Assembly (NCBI GenBank): GCA_030654645.1
Contig: JAURXC010000204.1
Location: 1-20,113, forward strand
Source of the DNA: Deltaproteobacteria bacterium
GTDB lineage: Bacteria > Desulfobacterota > Desulfuromonadia > Geobacterales > Pseudopelobacteraceae
DNA: 20,113 nt
Direction: 5' to 3'
The position numbers and the translations under genes are program-made. Shown here in pieces: positions 1-7,891 of the stretch. The stretch's first letter is position 1, and each line of letters opens with the position of its first letter. The notes under the pieces are model-generated. The model was not told the DNA's origin. It saw nothing but the letters and a program-made list of their open reading frames with translations, and made no database searches.

Positions 1-604
1 AGGGATTGGAGTAGACGACGATGTCGACGCCCAGCTCGTGGTACGCCGCCAGCCGCTTGCGACACAGGTCGGCGCACTTGGCCAGGAGCCGGTCGCGCAC
101 CTCGGGCGGCCCCATCATCAGCAGGTGCATCCATTTTTCCATGCCCATCAACATGGCCGGCATGGTCATGGAGGCGGTCAGATAGGCGCAGACCGGGTAT
201 CTGCCCCCTGCTTCGGCCTTGAGAATCCGCAGGCATTTCAGCTCTTCGGCAAAGGCGGGATGAGAGCCGATATCGTCAGGAATCTGCAGCTTGGCGATAT
301 CATCATATTTTCTGATGATCATTTCGCCAACGTTGGGGGGGCCGTCCTTGGCATAGATCATCTTGCCGCACCCCAGCAGTTCGGCTTCCTTGCCGACGTA
401 GAAAAGGCTCCAGAGACAGTCGTAGCCGTATTTTGCCCGCATCTTCAGTTGCGCCTCGGCCACATGCTCGCCGCTGGAGTAGTATTCCTCAATGGAAAGG
501 CCCAGCTCTTTCGCTCCCTGGTCCAGCAGGTTGCAGAAAACCGGAATCCGGTCGGCAGGGGTGCCCTTGATGGCGGCGCTCAGCCGTTCCATGCCCGTCA
601 TCAT
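1..604 (-). CDS. UroD/MtaA-family corrinoid-linked methyltransferase, C-terminus beyond window
   Basis: About 201 N-terminal residues are present and the frame runs open off the left edge. It opens MMTGMERLSAAIKGTPADRI, the usual start of uroporphyrinogen-decarboxylase-superfamily methyltransferases (MtaA/MtbA/CmuA type), and later has a Met-rich segment (TASMTMPAMLMGMEKW) typical of this fold. The start at 604 shares an ATGA overlap with the stop of the upstream corrinoid-protein gene, so the two are translationally coupled. Known members move a methyl group between a corrinoid protein and a thiol or folate acceptor. A haem-pathway HemE is unlikely because of the corrinoid partner. The zinc-binding His/Cys residues that would settle methyltransferase activity lie outside the window. 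The substrate cannot be told from sequence. Confidence 0.85.
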   Translation of the reverse strand, partial: MMTGMERLSAAIKGTPADRIPVFCNLLDQGAKELGLSIEEYYSSGEHVAEAQLKMRAKYGYDCLWSLFYVGKEAELLGCGKMIYAKDGPPNVGEMIIRKYDDIAKLQIPDDIGSHPAFAEELKCLRILKAEAGGRYPVCAYLTASMTMPAMLMGMEKWMHLLMMGPPEVRDRLLAKCADLCRKRLAAYHELGVDIVVYSNP

Positions 605-1266
605 TTGCGCACCTCCCTGATCATGTCTGATATCAGCTTGCCTGCCTCAATGCCGTTTTCTGCCCAGGCATCGGCGCCCACGGTCCGGTACAGTTCCGGG
701 TCGAAGCGGTATGGTGCCCCTCCCACGGCGATCCTGATCTGTTTTTCGAGCCCGCGCTCTTTCAGGAGCTGTCGCACCCGGCTGCAGCCGTTCTCCCCCC
801 TTGCCGTGTGAACCATCATGGAAGAAATGGCGATGACCTGGGCATCGCGCGCCAGCGCTTCATCCACGAACCGCTCCGGCGCCACGTTCAGGCCGAGATC
901 GCTTACTTCGATCATCATCGCTTTCAGGCAACCGCTGACTATCCTTTTGCCGAGTCCGTGGAAATCACCCTGTGAGGTGCCAATTACGACCCTGCCGATA
1001 ATTTCCGGCGCTTTCCGGAATCGGGGAACCATCTCATCGACCACTTCCGAGGCTATCTGGGCGGCCATGAAGTGCTGGGCCAGGCTGACACCCTGATTAT
1101 CGCTGATCGATTTCATCATCAGCTCGATGGCCGGCACAACGATCCTGAACACCACCTCTTCCGGTGAAATTCCCAGGTCCAGTGCGTCGCGCACTACCAT
1201 TAGTGCCCTGTCTCTATCGGTGTCCATGATGGCTTCATTATACTGATTCATGACCTGTTCCAGCAT
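601..1266 (-). CDS. Cobalamin-binding corrinoid protein (MtaC/MtbC-like)
   Basis: This 221-residue protein has an N-terminal helical B12-binding cap (about residues 1-85) and a C-terminal Rossmann-like B12 domain (about 90-220). The base-off cobalamin motif DxHxxG is intact as D101-F-H103-G-L-G106, so H103 should be the lower cobalt ligand. It is followed by the S-x-L-like ISSMM and a VGG segment near 181-183. Such proteins shuttle a methyl group between a substrate-specific methyltransferase and a second transferase; the overlapping downstream UroD-family gene fits the second role. No substrate-specific MtaB, MttB or MtgB partner lies in the window. The start is supported by GGAGGG a few bases upstream. 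It lies 36 bp downstream of cheW on the same strand. Confidence 0.9.
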   Translation of the reverse strand: MLEQVMNQYNEAIMDTDRDRALMVVRDALDLGISPEEVVFRIVVPAIELMMKSISDNQGVSLAQHFMAAQIASEVVDEMVPRFRKAPEIIGRVVIGTSQGDFHGLGKRIVSGCLKAMMIEVSDLGLNVAPERFVDEALARDAQVIAISSMMVHTARGENGCSRVRQLLKERGLEKQIRIAVGGAPYRFDPELYRTVGADAWAENGIEAGKLISDMIREVRK

Positions 1267-1302
1267 GTGTCCCTCCGTCAGCGCCGGTTCGACGGTATCA
1301 TT

Positions 1303-1794
1303 TCAGTCACCCGGGCCGCTCTCGCTTATGCTTGCCAGATCATCGGAACTGAACACCTTGTCGATATCCAGAATCATCACGAAGTGGTTGTCCTGTTTCC
1401 CCATCCCCTTGATAAAATCGGTATTTAGTTTTGTTCCTATGTGGGGCGCGGCTTCGATCTGGGCAGGTTCCATCTCGTTCACTTCCTGCACCGAATCCGC
1501 CAGTGCGCCGAGCAGTATGGTTTCACCCTCCATCTCCACCTCGGTCACAATGATGCAGGTGTTGACGGTCTGTTCGGTTGAGGTCATTCCGAATTTCAGG
1601 CGCAGATCGATAACCGGCACCACGCTGCCGCGCAGGTTGATGACGCCCCGCATGAAGTCCGGAGTTTGCGGTACCTTGGTGATACTAGTGTATTCCAGGA
1701 TTTCCCTGACCTTGGCCACGTCCAGGGCAAATACTTCTTCGTCGAGCTTGAAGGTCAGGTACTGGGTGGTTTCGGTTATGGTTGATATGGACAT
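1303..1794 (-). CDS. cheW: Chemotaxis coupling protein CheW
   Basis: A single CheW domain fills this 163-residue protein. Visible family signatures are the opening strand QYLTFKLDEEVFALDVAKV, the central GVINLRGSVVPVIDLRLKFG loop, and the late ILDIDKVF strand. CheW links the cytoplasmic tip of a methyl-accepting chemotaxis protein to the CheA kinase. The receptor gene lies directly upstream with a 9 bp gap, and the GGAGG ribosome site of cheW abuts the receptor stop codon, so the two are almost certainly co-translated partners. No cheA, cheY, cheR or cheB is present, so this pair must plug into an array kinase encoded elsewhere. The corrinoid methyltransferase genes follow it in the same direction. 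Confidence 0.95.
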   Translation of the reverse strand: MSISTITETTQYLTFKLDEEVFALDVAKVREILEYTSITKVPQTPDFMRGVINLRGSVVPVIDLRLKFGMTSTEQTVNTCIIVTEVEMEGETILLGALADSVQEVNEMEPAQIEAAPHIGTKLNTDFIKGMGKQDNHFVMILDIDKVFSSDDLASISESGPGD

Positions 1795-1803
1795 GGTCGC
1801 CTC

Positions 1804-3498
1804 CTAGAACTTCTCAAACTCATCGTCCAGTTGGTCAGGGCCGGCCTGGCCGAGTTGCAGGTTTATGCCTCCGGCGGGGGCGCGCTTTGCCGCCGGCTGG
1901 GCAGCTCCGCTTCTGGCGTGGGCTATCTGTACCTTGCGGGCCGGTTTGTGGGCTGTGGCGGCTGACACCGTGCGCCGTCCGTCATTGCCGATATTGAAGA
2001 AGCTGATGCTGTGCTGAAGCTGCTCGGCCTGGCTGGAGAGTTCTTCGGAGGTGGAAGCCATCTCTTCCGAGGCGGAGGCGTTCTGCTGGATGACTTGGTC
2101 CAGCTGCTGAATGGCCTTGTTGATCTGTTCGGCTCCGGTATCCTGCTCCTTGCTGGCGGCGCTGATCTCCTGGACCAGCTCGGCGGTCTTCTGGATGTCC
2201 GGCACCATTCTGGTCAGCATCTCACCGGCCTGTTCGGCAATAGCCACGCTGCGGGTGGACAGGTTGGAAATCTCGCCGGCGGCCGACTGGCTCCGTTCCG
2301 CCAGTTTGCGGACCTCGGAGGCGACCACGGCAAAACCCTTGCCGTGCTCACCGGCCCGGGCCGCTTCAATGGCGGCGTTCAATGCCAGCAGGTTGGTCTG
2401 GCGGGCAATTTCTTCGATGATGCTGATCTTGGTGGCGATCTCTTTCATGGCTGCTACCGTTTCAACAACCGCCTTGCCCCCCTCTTTGGCGTCAACGGAA
2501 CTCTTGATGGAAATTTTCTCGGTCTGCATGGCGTTATCGGTGTTCTGGCGGATGCTGGAAGCCATCTCCTCCATGCTGGAAGAAACCTCTTCGGCGCTGG
2601 CAGCCTGTTCGGTGGCCCCCTGGCTCATCTGCTGGGCTGTCGCCGAAAGTTCCAGCGAGCCCGCTGCCACGTTGTCGGAAGCGGTCATGACTTCTCCGAC
2701 CACCTGCTTGAGTTTCTCCACCATGTTCTTGAGAGATCCCATCAACTGTCCGATCTCATCTTTGCTGGTAACCTCGATCGACACGGTCAGGTCACCTTCT
2801 GCCAACGCTTTGGCAACCGCCATGCCGTCATTTACCGGTTTCCTGATGCTGCGCGTGATCAGGATGGCAGCCGTAACGCCGAGGATGAAGGCTACCAGGA
2901 CGATAGGAATCATTATTCGCAGAGCTTCCTTGATTTCGATCTCAGCCAGTTCCTTGATATGGTCCAGCCGTTTGTACCCTTCCTTGGCAAATTCGGCAGC
3001 TATACTTTCCATTTTGTGGGTTTCGTCCTTGAATTCGGCAATGGCGGCGTTGCCCTCGGCCGTCGTCTTGATCTTGCCGTCACGGAGCATACCGTAGACC
3101 TTGTTGAAGCCGCCGGCATACACCACAAGATTTTCCTTGATCAACTTGATCTGATCCTTGTCTTTCTGCTCGACAGCTGCTTTTTCCAGGGTTTTGACCC
3201 GCTCTTCGACGCTTGCCTTTTCCTCATCCCACTTTTTGTAGTAGCTTTCTACCTTGTCGGCGGAACCGATATTCATGAACACATCCTTCTCGAAACGCCG
3301 CAGACCCAGGATATTGGCCCGAGCCCGCCCGGCGTGCTGGGCGATGACCCCGTCGCTGTCCAGATCCTTGACGATCTCCTCGTCGATCATCTTCATGCCC
3401 CAGTATCCCGAAGCCGCAACAGCGAGCAGAAGAAACAGCATAATGCCGAACACCAACCCCAATCTGGTACCTATCTTCATGTTATTGAACCATTGCAT
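1804..3498 (-). CDS. Methyl-accepting chemotaxis protein
   Basis: This is a 564-residue membrane chemoreceptor. TM1 is at about 10-31, followed by a mainly helical, charged periplasmic region (about 32-190) that looks like a four-helix-bundle sensor. TM2 is at about 193-215, then HAMP (about 215-268), and the long cytoplasmic coiled coil. The hairpin tip is canonical (IARQTNLLALNAAIEAARAG, near 364-383), so CheA and CheW binding should be intact. Glu/Gln/Ala-rich stretches flank the tip as methylation helices. The C-terminus ends DDEFEKF and lacks an obvious NWETF-type CheR/CheB tether. An AGGAGG ribosome site precedes the start. The ligand is unknown. Its operon neighbours, a SAP miniprotein upstream and cheW plus corrinoid methyltransferase genes downstream, hint at a link to C1 metabolism, which is inference. 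Confidence 0.95.
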   Translation of the reverse strand: MQWFNNMKIGTRLGLVFGIMLFLLLAVAASGYWGMKMIDEEIVKDLDSDGVIAQHAGRARANILGLRRFEKDVFMNIGSADKVESYYKKWDEEKASVEERVKTLEKAAVEQKDKDQIKLIKENLVVYAGGFNKVYGMLRDGKIKTTAEGNAAIAEFKDETHKMESIAAEFAKEGYKRLDHIKELAEIEIKEALRIMIPIVLVAFILGVTAAILITRSIRKPVNDGMAVAKALAEGDLTVSIEVTSKDEIGQLMGSLKNMVEKLKQVVGEVMTASDNVAAGSLELSATAQQMSQGATEQAASAEEVSSSMEEMASSIRQNTDNAMQTEKISIKSSVDAKEGGKAVVETVAAMKEIATKISIIEEIARQTNLLALNAAIEAARAGEHGKGFAVVASEVRKLAERSQSAAGEISNLSTRSVAIAEQAGEMLTRMVPDIQKTAELVQEISAASKEQDTGAEQINKAIQQLDQVIQQNASASEEMASTSEELSSQAEQLQHSISFFNIGNDGRRTVSAATAHKPARKVQIAHARSGAAQPAAKRAPAGGINLQLGQAGPDQLDDEFEKF

Positions 3499-3588
3499 GG
3501 CAGATCCTCCTTTTCATGGTTTGTTAAAGGCGTCCCTGAACTCGATATGCATGAATATTTGAAACCCGCTCAAAGATTTACTCAGTAA

Positions 3589-3777
3589 CTATGAACAGAT
3601 TTCACGCCAGCTGCAGCCTGTCTGACCGCATGTCGCGGCTTTGCCGGCTTCAAAACATTGCTCATTCCCTTCGGCTCCCTGAATGGCCCGCACCAGTTCG
3701 GATTTCTTCATCCTGCTGGCCCTGATGCCGTGCTGTTGCGCGATTGTTTTGATCTGCTCCAGTTTTACAGTTGACAT
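3589..3777 (-). CDS. SAP-domain miniprotein with four-cysteine tail
   Basis: This 62-residue protein has a SAP/Rho-N-like helix-extension-helix in residues 1-35 (LEQIKTIAQQHGI, then KKSELVRAIQ), a fold usually used to bind nucleic acid. A short C-terminal tail carries four cysteines at C41, C50, C55 and C61 (spacing x8, x4, x5), which could bind a metal such as zinc. I recognise proteins with this layout from Geobacter-type genomes, where they are annotated only as SAP-domain proteins. The start is supported by AGGAGG 5-8 bases upstream. A TTGACA hexamer lies about 90 bp upstream, so this is probably the first gene of the operon leading into the chemoreceptor, 90 bp downstream. Its function is unknown. 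Confidence 0.85.
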   Translation of the reverse strand: MSTVKLEQIKTIAQQHGIRASRMKKSELVRAIQGAEGNEQCFEAGKAATCGQTGCSWREICS

Positions 3778-3962
3778 GGGGATATCCTCCTGTTTTTATT
3801 TTGATTACAGTCATTGCATGCTGCAGGGAACCTCTTGAAATTTAATAGCTTATCGCAGTATTTAGTGTTGTCAATGGTGCTTTGCAAGCATGTGTGTGGC
3901 TTCGGCAACTTTGTAGCCGTGGTGAAGCGGCCGGTCTTTTGGCATCATGTCATGATTCATTG
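3778..3962. other. Intergenic gap between signalling island and SAP operon
   Basis: This 185 bp holds the candidate promoter described at 3847-3874 and a small perfect palindrome, ATCATG-T-CATGAT (3944-3956), just past the stop of the receiver-PAS gene. No hairpin with a T-tract was found, so no intrinsic terminator can be assigned to the end of the signalling island. The palindrome has a one-base centre, so it is more plausible as a protein-binding dyad than as an RNA hairpin, and it may be chance. Confidence 0.4.
3847..3874 (-). promoter_or_regulatory. Candidate sigma70 promoter for the SAP-MCP-cheW operon
   Basis: On the minus strand a perfect TTGACA (3874-3869) is followed 16 bases later by TAAGCT (3852-3847), a weak -10 match. 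An AT-rich stretch with TATTAAAT follows immediately. It is the best promoter-like signal in the 185 bp gap between the receiver-PAS gene and the SAP gene. The -35 is strong and the -10 is doubtful. Confidence 0.35.
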
Positions 3963-4979
3963 CTATTGTTCCCTCTCCAGCTCCCTGATCCGCTCCTTCA
4001 ATTCCACCATCCGCAGTTCACGGCCGACGAAGAGCCTGTTGGCACGCTCCAGTTCGGCGTTCTTGGCTGCCAGTTCGGCGGTCCGCTGCTGCACCCGCTG
4101 TTCCAGTTCGCTGTTGAGCGTGCGCAAGGCCTCTTCGGCCCTCTTGCGCTCCGAAATATCGCGGAACACCCCCATTATCATCTTCGCTCCGTCCAACATG
4201 ACCGGCTGTGTTCTGATCTCGATGGGGGTTTCAGAACCGTCGGCGCGCAAAATGGCATGTTCAAACGGGGCACCGGTTTTCCCTTCCGCCGCCTCGTGCG
4301 CATGCTCCCGGAACGATTGCTCCGACTCACGGGCGAGCCGCGGCGGATGCAGGGTGGATTGATGCACGCCGACCAGTTCGTCGCGGGTGCGTGCAAACAG
4401 GCGGCAGGCGCTTGGGTTGACGTCCCGGATGATCCCGGTGACGATATCCGCGATCAGGAGCGCATCCGGAACCCCCTCAAACAGTGCCCGGTAGCGTGCT
4501 TCGTTGTCTTTAATCAGCTCCATCGCTTGTAGGTGCCCGGCGATTTCCTGTTCCAGTCGGGCGGTCCGCTCACTGACGAGTTTCTCCAGATTTCCGCGCA
4601 ACAGGGCGAGCTCCAGATGGGTTTTCACCCGCGCCAGGAGTTCCTCCCTCTGAAAGGGTTTGGAGATGTAATCAACGGCGCCCAGCCGAAGCCCCTCCAG
4701 ACGGTCGGCCAGGTCGGTGGCAGCGCTCTGGAAGATGACCGGTATGCCCCTGGTGGCCTCATCAGCCTTCAGGCGGCGGCAGACCTCGAAACCGTCCATG
4801 CCGGGCATGCGGATATCCAGCAGGATCAGATCGGGGGGCTGAGCGGCAATGGAGGCCAGTGCCAGCTCTCCGCTGTTGGCCGGTCTGACACTGTATCCTT
4901 CCGGCTTGAGAATTTCGGTCAGAACCCGAAGTGATTCAGGTGTGTCATCCACAATCAGTATGGTGCCACGCTCATTCAT
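3963..4979 (-). CDS. Response regulator with receiver, PAS and VGREL tail, no DNA-binding domain
   Basis: In this 338-residue protein residues 5-122 form a complete receiver: acidic pair D11-D12, phospho-acceptor D55 in LLDIRMPGMDG, S85 at the Thr/Ser switch position and K107 in SKPF. A coiled linker leads to one PAS domain (about 158-282, ending ISERKRAEEAL). A second coiled coil (LEQRVQQRTAEL) runs into the terminal peptide NRLFVGRELRM...ELKERIRELEREQ. No helix-turn-helix, GGDEF, HD-GYP or kinase catalytic domain exists, so its output is probably protein-protein. The start overlaps the stop of the upstream hybrid kinase by ATGA, and an AAGGAG site precedes it. It is the natural final phospho-acceptor of the island. 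The same tail closes two PAS proteins upstream. Confidence 0.9.
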   Translation of the reverse strand: MNERGTILIVDDTPESLRVLTEILKPEGYSVRPANSGELALASIAAQPPDLILLDIRMPGMDGFEVCRRLKADEATRGIPVIFQSAATDLADRLEGLRLGAVDYISKPFQREELLARVKTHLELALLRGNLEKLVSERTARLEQEIAGHLQAMELIKDNEARYRALFEGVPDALLIADIVTGIIRDVNPSACRLFARTRDELVGVHQSTLHPPRLARESEQSFREHAHEAAEGKTGAPFEHAILRADGSETPIEIRTQPVMLDGAKMIMGVFRDISERKRAEEALRTLNSELEQRVQQRTAELAAKNAELERANRLFVGRELRMVELKERIRELEREQ

Positions 4980-7846
4980 GAGGAACTCCTTCCCCGTAGT
5001 GCTTCCCTGATACCGGTGTAGTCGTAATTGTGCGCCAACTCGCCCAGTGCGGCGGCAAGTTCCGGTGTGACCCGGCCGATTTCTGCGATCGACCGCAGGA
5101 TACGTTCGCTGTCCAGCAGCAGCAGCGCCTGGTCCAACTCCAGGCGCAGGGCGTCCGGTAGATCGTTCAGCGCAGTGGCGGTGAGTTGCGGATGTACCGT
5201 TTTAGTTGTTTCCGCTTCGGCCCGCATGAAACGCACACCCAGAAGGCGTTCCATGCAGTCGAAAATTTGTGCCGGGCGGTAGGGTTTATGCAAGACGGCG
5301 TCGAAACCGGTCATGGTCAGCTCGGCATCTTCCTCCCTGAAGGTGGAGGCGGTAACGGCGGCAATTTTCACCGCATCCCCGCCGGGCAGGGAACGGATGC
5401 GTCGGGTGGCTTCCACCCCGTCCATCACCGGCATGCGCCGGTCCATCCAGATGAAGTGCGGCTGCCATATGCTAAACTGTTTCACCGCTCCGGCGCCGTT
5501 TTCTGCCAGCCTGGTCTGGAAACCGGCCTTTTGCAGCAGCCCCATGAGGAGTATCCGGTTGTCCTGCTGGTCTTCCACCACCAGCACCCGCCAGGCAGGC
5601 TGCCCCGGTTCCATGCCGGTGACATCCCCCTGTTCCGCGGAAATTCGCGGGATCTCTTCCGGGCTCGCCAACCGCACGACCACATCAACTCTAAAGACGC
5701 TTCCCTTTCCTGCGCTACTGGTGACGGAAATGCTGCCTCCCATCAGTTCGGCAAACTGACGGGTGATGGCAAGCCCCAGGCCGGTACCCTGTTGTCTCTC
5801 TTGCGGACCCACCTGCACGAATGGCTGGAACAGTTTGACCTGATCCTCCGGAGCGATGCCGCAGCCGGTATCCTCCACTTCCATGATCAGGTGAGTGACG
5901 TGGTTTTGTTTCACTTCCAGCTGCACGGTAACCCTCCCCTGATCGGTAGCCTTGATGGCGTTGGAGATCAGGTTGATGAGAATCTGCCGCAGCTTGGTCT
6001 CGTCGCCAACGACATAGCGCGGAAATTCCGAAGACTGGTAGAGCTGCAGGAGCAGGCCCTTGTTCGTGGCGCGAACGCTCAAAAGGTCAATGACATCGAG
6101 CAGCATTATGCCCAGGTCGAACGGTTTGAGTTCCAGCTCGATGCGGCCGGACTCGATCTTGGCGATGTCGAGCACATCATTGATCAAGCCGAGCAGGTGA
6201 TCGCCGCTCTTCTTGATGATGCCCAGGGTCTCCTGCCGGCTCCCGGAGATAGCCGGGTCGCGCTGCAGGATATCGGAAAAGCCGATGATGGCGTTGAGTG
6301 GCGTGCGCAGCTCGTGGGACATGTTGGACAGAAAGACGCTCTTGGCGCGGTTTGCGGCTTCTGCCGCGTCCTTGGCCAACGACAGTTCGGAGGTCCGCTC
6401 GGCGACGCGCTGTTCGAGCTCATCGTTCATTTTTTTCAGTTCGGCCGCTTGAAGCTGAAGCGCCTCTTCGTCCCGCTTGCGGTCGCTGATATCCTGCACC
6501 GTCACGGCCAGCCCGTTGCCGGAGCGCACCAGCCTTCTTCTTGCCCACTCGACCTGCATCGCGCTCTCGCGCGGCGTTCTTGACTCATCCTCATGGAAGC
6601 CTGTTGCCATCGCGCCACGGAAAATATTCATCACATCATCGAAATACGCTTCAGGGTATACGTCCGAGAGTTTCATCCTCAGGAGCTGCGTTTGCTGGAT
6701 GCCGTAGAACGCCGCGCCACGCTCGTTGCAATCGACCAGCACGAAGTCAGCGATGGCGCCGCTCTTGTCACAGAGCGCCTCATACATATAAAAGCCTTCG
6801 TTCCCGCCTTCCGTGGCAATGCGATAGGCCTTGCGCACCTCCTCCTCCTGATGCTTTTTCCTGACAAGGCGTGTAGACATTCCAGCAGCCGTAAACGCAA
6901 ACAGGAACAGGATAACGCTTCCAGAAATCGCCACGTTCCTGTCTGTCGCCCAGGCGTTCTGGTACGGCGCAAAATATTCCTGTTGGGAGAGCCCCACCAT
7001 GGCAACCAGCGGATACTCTTCCAGCGTTTTCCAGGCGACATACCGAGACAGCCTGTCGCCAAACCACTGCTCTCCGCCGAGATATGTGGCGCCTTCCGGT
7101 GTGTTGAACAGGGGAACGGCTCGGAGCGCGGCAGGAGTTGAATCGTGGGTTTCCCCGCCGATTGCTGCCGAACGCAGGATCCCGTCCAGACCTGCAACCA
7201 TCAGCACACCCGAACTGCCAGGGAATGAGCCGGCATAGAAGGAGGTAAGGTAATGGGGGTCAAAGCCGGTCAGCGCGACCCCGTCAAATTCCCCGTGCGG
7301 CGTGTTCAACCTGCGCGAAAACGGGATGGCGGGCTTGCCCGTTGTTCGCGACAGCAGCGGCTTCCCTACCAGCAGCGCTTTCGAGTCGTCGTTTTTGTGA
7401 TAGATATAAAATTCCCTGTCGGTAAACGAGACGTTCTGCAGTTTGCCAAGGGTAGCTGTTACCGGCATCCCTTCCCGGTTTACGACCAGCACATTGTTGA
7501 TATGGGGGTTGCGAAAGAGCCCCCCCTTGGATAACTCCTTCAGATTGATATTCCCGCGCGACTGTTCCCAGCTGTACTGCAATTGCAGCGTGATCTGATT
7601 CGCCTGTTCGATAACCTGGGCGAGATAGTGCGCATAGTCGTTGCACAGGGCAGTGGCTTCAGCGAGCACCTTCTTCTCGCAGGCCCGCTTCTCCGCATCG
7701 ATCTTCGAGATGGTCCAATACCAGAGTCCCGCCGCCAGAATAAGGCACAGCAGAGGCCAGGCAAGAATCAGCAGAATGCCGCTCCTGAATAACCCATGGC
7801 TGAAGATTGTGCGCCTGGTATGATTGAGCAAGCCATTATTGGACAT
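4976..7846 (-). CDS. Hybrid sensor histidine kinase (Cache-like sensor, PAS, HisKA, HATPase, REC)
   Basis: This 956-residue inner-membrane protein has TM1 at about 22-46, a large periplasmic region (50-300) of double-Cache appearance (FTDREFYIYH, then GKPLLSRTTGKPAIPFSR), and TM2 at about 305-323. PAS follows at about 340-455, then coiled coil LEQRVAERTSEL, HisKA with phospho-His H511 (MSHELRTPLN), HATPase with N629, DTGCGI and GTGLGL, and a receiver with D802 (WMDRRMPVMDG) and K854. The last 75 residues are helical and hydrophobic. Similar tails occur on other hybrid kinases, but no HPt motif is visible. It therefore needs an external phosphotransfer protein to pass phosphate on. It is coupled by ATGA overlap to the receiver-PAS gene and follows a secreted binding-protein gene that may supply its ligand. 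Confidence 0.95.
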   Translation of the reverse strand: MSNNGLLNHTRRTIFSHGLFRSGILLILAWPLLCLILAAGLWYWTISKIDAEKRACEKKVLAEATALCNDYAHYLAQVIEQANQITLQLQYSWEQSRGNINLKELSKGGLFRNPHINNVLVVNREGMPVTATLGKLQNVSFTDREFYIYHKNDDSKALLVGKPLLSRTTGKPAIPFSRRLNTPHGEFDGVALTGFDPHYLTSFYAGSFPGSSGVLMVAGLDGILRSAAIGGETHDSTPAALRAVPLFNTPEGATYLGGEQWFGDRLSRYVAWKTLEEYPLVAMVGLSQQEYFAPYQNAWATDRNVAISGSVILFLFAFTAAGMSTRLVRKKHQEEEVRKAYRIATEGGNEGFYMYEALCDKSGAIADFVLVDCNERGAAFYGIQQTQLLRMKLSDVYPEAYFDDVMNIFRGAMATGFHEDESRTPRESAMQVEWARRRLVRSGNGLAVTVQDISDRKRDEEALQLQAAELKKMNDELEQRVAERTSELSLAKDAAEAANRAKSVFLSNMSHELRTPLNAIIGFSDILQRDPAISGSRQETLGIIKKSGDHLLGLINDVLDIAKIESGRIELELKPFDLGIMLLDVIDLLSVRATNKGLLLQLYQSSEFPRYVVGDETKLRQILINLISNAIKATDQGRVTVQLEVKQNHVTHLIMEVEDTGCGIAPEDQVKLFQPFVQVGPQERQQGTGLGLAITRQFAELMGGSISVTSSAGKGSVFRVDVVVRLASPEEIPRISAEQGDVTGMEPGQPAWRVLVVEDQQDNRILLMGLLQKAGFQTRLAENGAGAVKQFSIWQPHFIWMDRRMPVMDGVEATRRIRSLPGGDAVKIAAVTASTFREEDAELTMTGFDAVLHKPYRPAQIFDCMERLLGVRFMRAEAETTKTVHPQLTATALNDLPDALRLELDQALLLLDSERILRSIAEIGRVTPELAAALGELAHNYDYTGIREALRGRSSS

Positions 7847-7891
7847 GGCAGTTACTCTGCTCCCGTTGTTTTTGACTCTGACGAAGTAGAA

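Noticed and set aside
2011..3588. 525-codon open frame on the plus strand opposite the chemoreceptor gene
   Set aside because: Antisense shadow: its peptide is rich in Leu/Gly/His repeats produced by complementing the receptor's Ala/Glu/Gln-rich codons, and the minus-strand frame is an unmistakable chemoreceptor.
3944..3956. ATCATG-T-CATGAT palindrome as a terminator for the signalling island
   Set aside because: A one-base loop cannot form a hairpin of useful length and there is no T-tract.
5186..6583. 465-codon plus-strand frame opposite the Cache-like/PAS hybrid kinase
   Set aside because: It is antisense to conserved HisKA, HATPase and receiver motifs, has no ribosome site and no recognisable domain.
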